64,000 bases of DNA from Synechococcus sp. KORDI-49 (lineage in GTDB: Bacteria; Cyanobacteriota; Cyanobacteriia; PCC-6307; Cyanobiaceae): NCBI RefSeq assembly GCF_000737575.1, contig NZ_CP006270.1, positions 1,491,163-1,555,162 on the forward strand. The letters are read 5' to 3'. This document shows, one piece after another, positions 63,402-64,000 of the stretch. The position numbers and the translations under genes were made by a program. The notes under the pieces are model-generated. The model was not told the DNA's origin and ran no database searches. It worked only from the letters and a program-made list of their open reading frames with translations. Within the stretch, counting starts at the first letter, position 1, and the number at the start of each line of letters is the position of its first letter.

Positions 63402-63982
63402 GGGGTCAACGCTGCCAGATCCTCGGGTCGGTTCGCATTGAGCAGCACATCGCGCGGCAATCGCACCGTCTGCAGCGGCAGCCGGTCCAACCAGTCCAGC
63501 CAACGCCACTGGCCGGCGGTGAGTTGCTCGATGAGGGCCGTTTGAAACGGTGCCCCCGATGGGATCACCGCCAGAAGTGGCTGCAGACGCTCGCCGTCAT
63601 GCGCAACGGCGATCCGATCCGGCCTGCATTGCCAGGCCATGATCAACTGCCTGAAGGTGTCCGTTCTGAGTCGCGGCATATCCACAGGAAGAACCAGCAC
63701 CGCCTGCCCCGGTGTCGACGGCAACACCCTGGCCAGGGCATTCAGCGGCCCGCTCCAGGGCGGCGGTTCCAGCAGAACACGCACGTCGGAACGATGCGCC
63801 AGTTGATCGGCATGGGTCTGATGACGACTGACGACCTGGACCGGGAGTTCAAGGGGCAGCAACTGATCCACAATCGCCGTGAGCCAGACACCACCATCGG
63901 GATGAGGCAACAACGCCTTATCGCGTCCCATGCGTCGGCTGTCGCCACCACTGAGCAGACACACCTGCAGGAGTGGATTCAC
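63398..63982 (-). CDS. mobA: Molybdenum cofactor guanylyltransferase
   Basis: Nucleotidyltransferase that attaches GMP to molybdopterin. The 194-residue protein starts with GTG 63982. The nucleotide-binding motif is LLSGGDSRRMGRDKALLPHP, and LVLPVDMPRLRTDTFRQLI contains the metal-binding Asp. PLLAVIPSGAPFQTALIEQL and the C-terminal LLNANRPEDLAAL are typical of MobA. Its stop overlaps moaA by four bases (ATGA), so the pair is coupled. Only 18 bases lie between its start and the window edge. Confidence 0.93.
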   Translation of the reverse strand: MNPLLQVCLLSGGDSRRMGRDKALLPHPDGGVWLTAIVDQLLPLELPVQVVSRHQTHADQLAHRSDVRVLLEPPPWSGPLNALARVLPSTPGQAVLVLPVDMPRLRTDTFRQLIMAWQCRPDRIAVAHDGERLQPLLAVIPSGAPFQTALIEQLTAGQWRWLDWLDRLPLQTVRLPRDVLLNANRPEDLAALTP

Positions 63983-64000
63983 GCCAGCGAATGAAGTTAT

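Overview
The window looks like a piece of a marine Synechococcus-type (picocyanobacterial) chromosome. The signs are a urea transport and urease locus organised as in marine cyanobacteria, NtcA-like promoter motifs, a glucosylglycerate (compatible solute) cluster, a DUF1830 protein, small cyanobacterial proteins of unknown function, and very large acidic surface-type proteins without N-terminal signal peptides. This assignment rests on gene content; no search was run.

Layout. (1) 1-8.5 kb: GC-rich housekeeping genes: speB (cut by the window edge), a cyclic-nucleotide-binding protein without a DNA-binding domain, gcvT, aspS, a group 2 sigma factor, dps, pyrG and queE. (2) 8.55-34 kb: an accessory block of lower GC, opened by clustered palindromes and a small RHH-like protein. 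It encodes a metzincin protease, a 4524-residue subtilase/cadherin/Ig-like protein, a 2727-residue acidic repeat protein and a cyclophilin. Three of the four end in the same EF-hand-like tag. The 4524-residue protein carries cohesin-like folds around a dockerin-like pair. (3) 34-43.9 kb: two hypotheticals, queC-pabB-pabC, the glucosylglycerate synthesis and breakdown genes (gpgP, a GH13 phosphorylase, divergent gpgS), then small hypotheticals. (4) 43.9-58.1 kb: a nitrogen-scavenging island with formamidase AmiF, FmdA and FmdB, urtABCDE, ureGFE, ureDABC and a glutamine-amidotransferase-like gene overlapping ureC. (5) 58.4-64 kb: a circularly permuted ATP-grasp / alpha-E / transglutaminase triad, a cupin, moaA and mobA.

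How the genes work together. Formamide and urea are taken up or produced inside the cell (agmatinase also releases urea). AmiF/FmdA and the nickel urease release ammonia. UreG, UreF, UreE and UreD load nickel into urease, and UrtABCDE imports urea. NtcA-like sites (GTT-N8-TAC or its reverse GTA-N8-AAC) lie upstream of urtA, amiF and fmdA, which suggests common control by nitrogen status. QueE and QueC both belong to the queuosine/7-deazaguanine pathway, PabB and PabC to folate synthesis, and MoaA and MobA to molybdenum cofactor synthesis.

The best candidate for an undescribed system is the 8.9-34 kb block: a possible extracellular assembly in which a cohesin/dockerin-bearing protease scaffold, a second protease, an acidic repeat protein and a proline isomerase are joined through shared calcium-binding tags.
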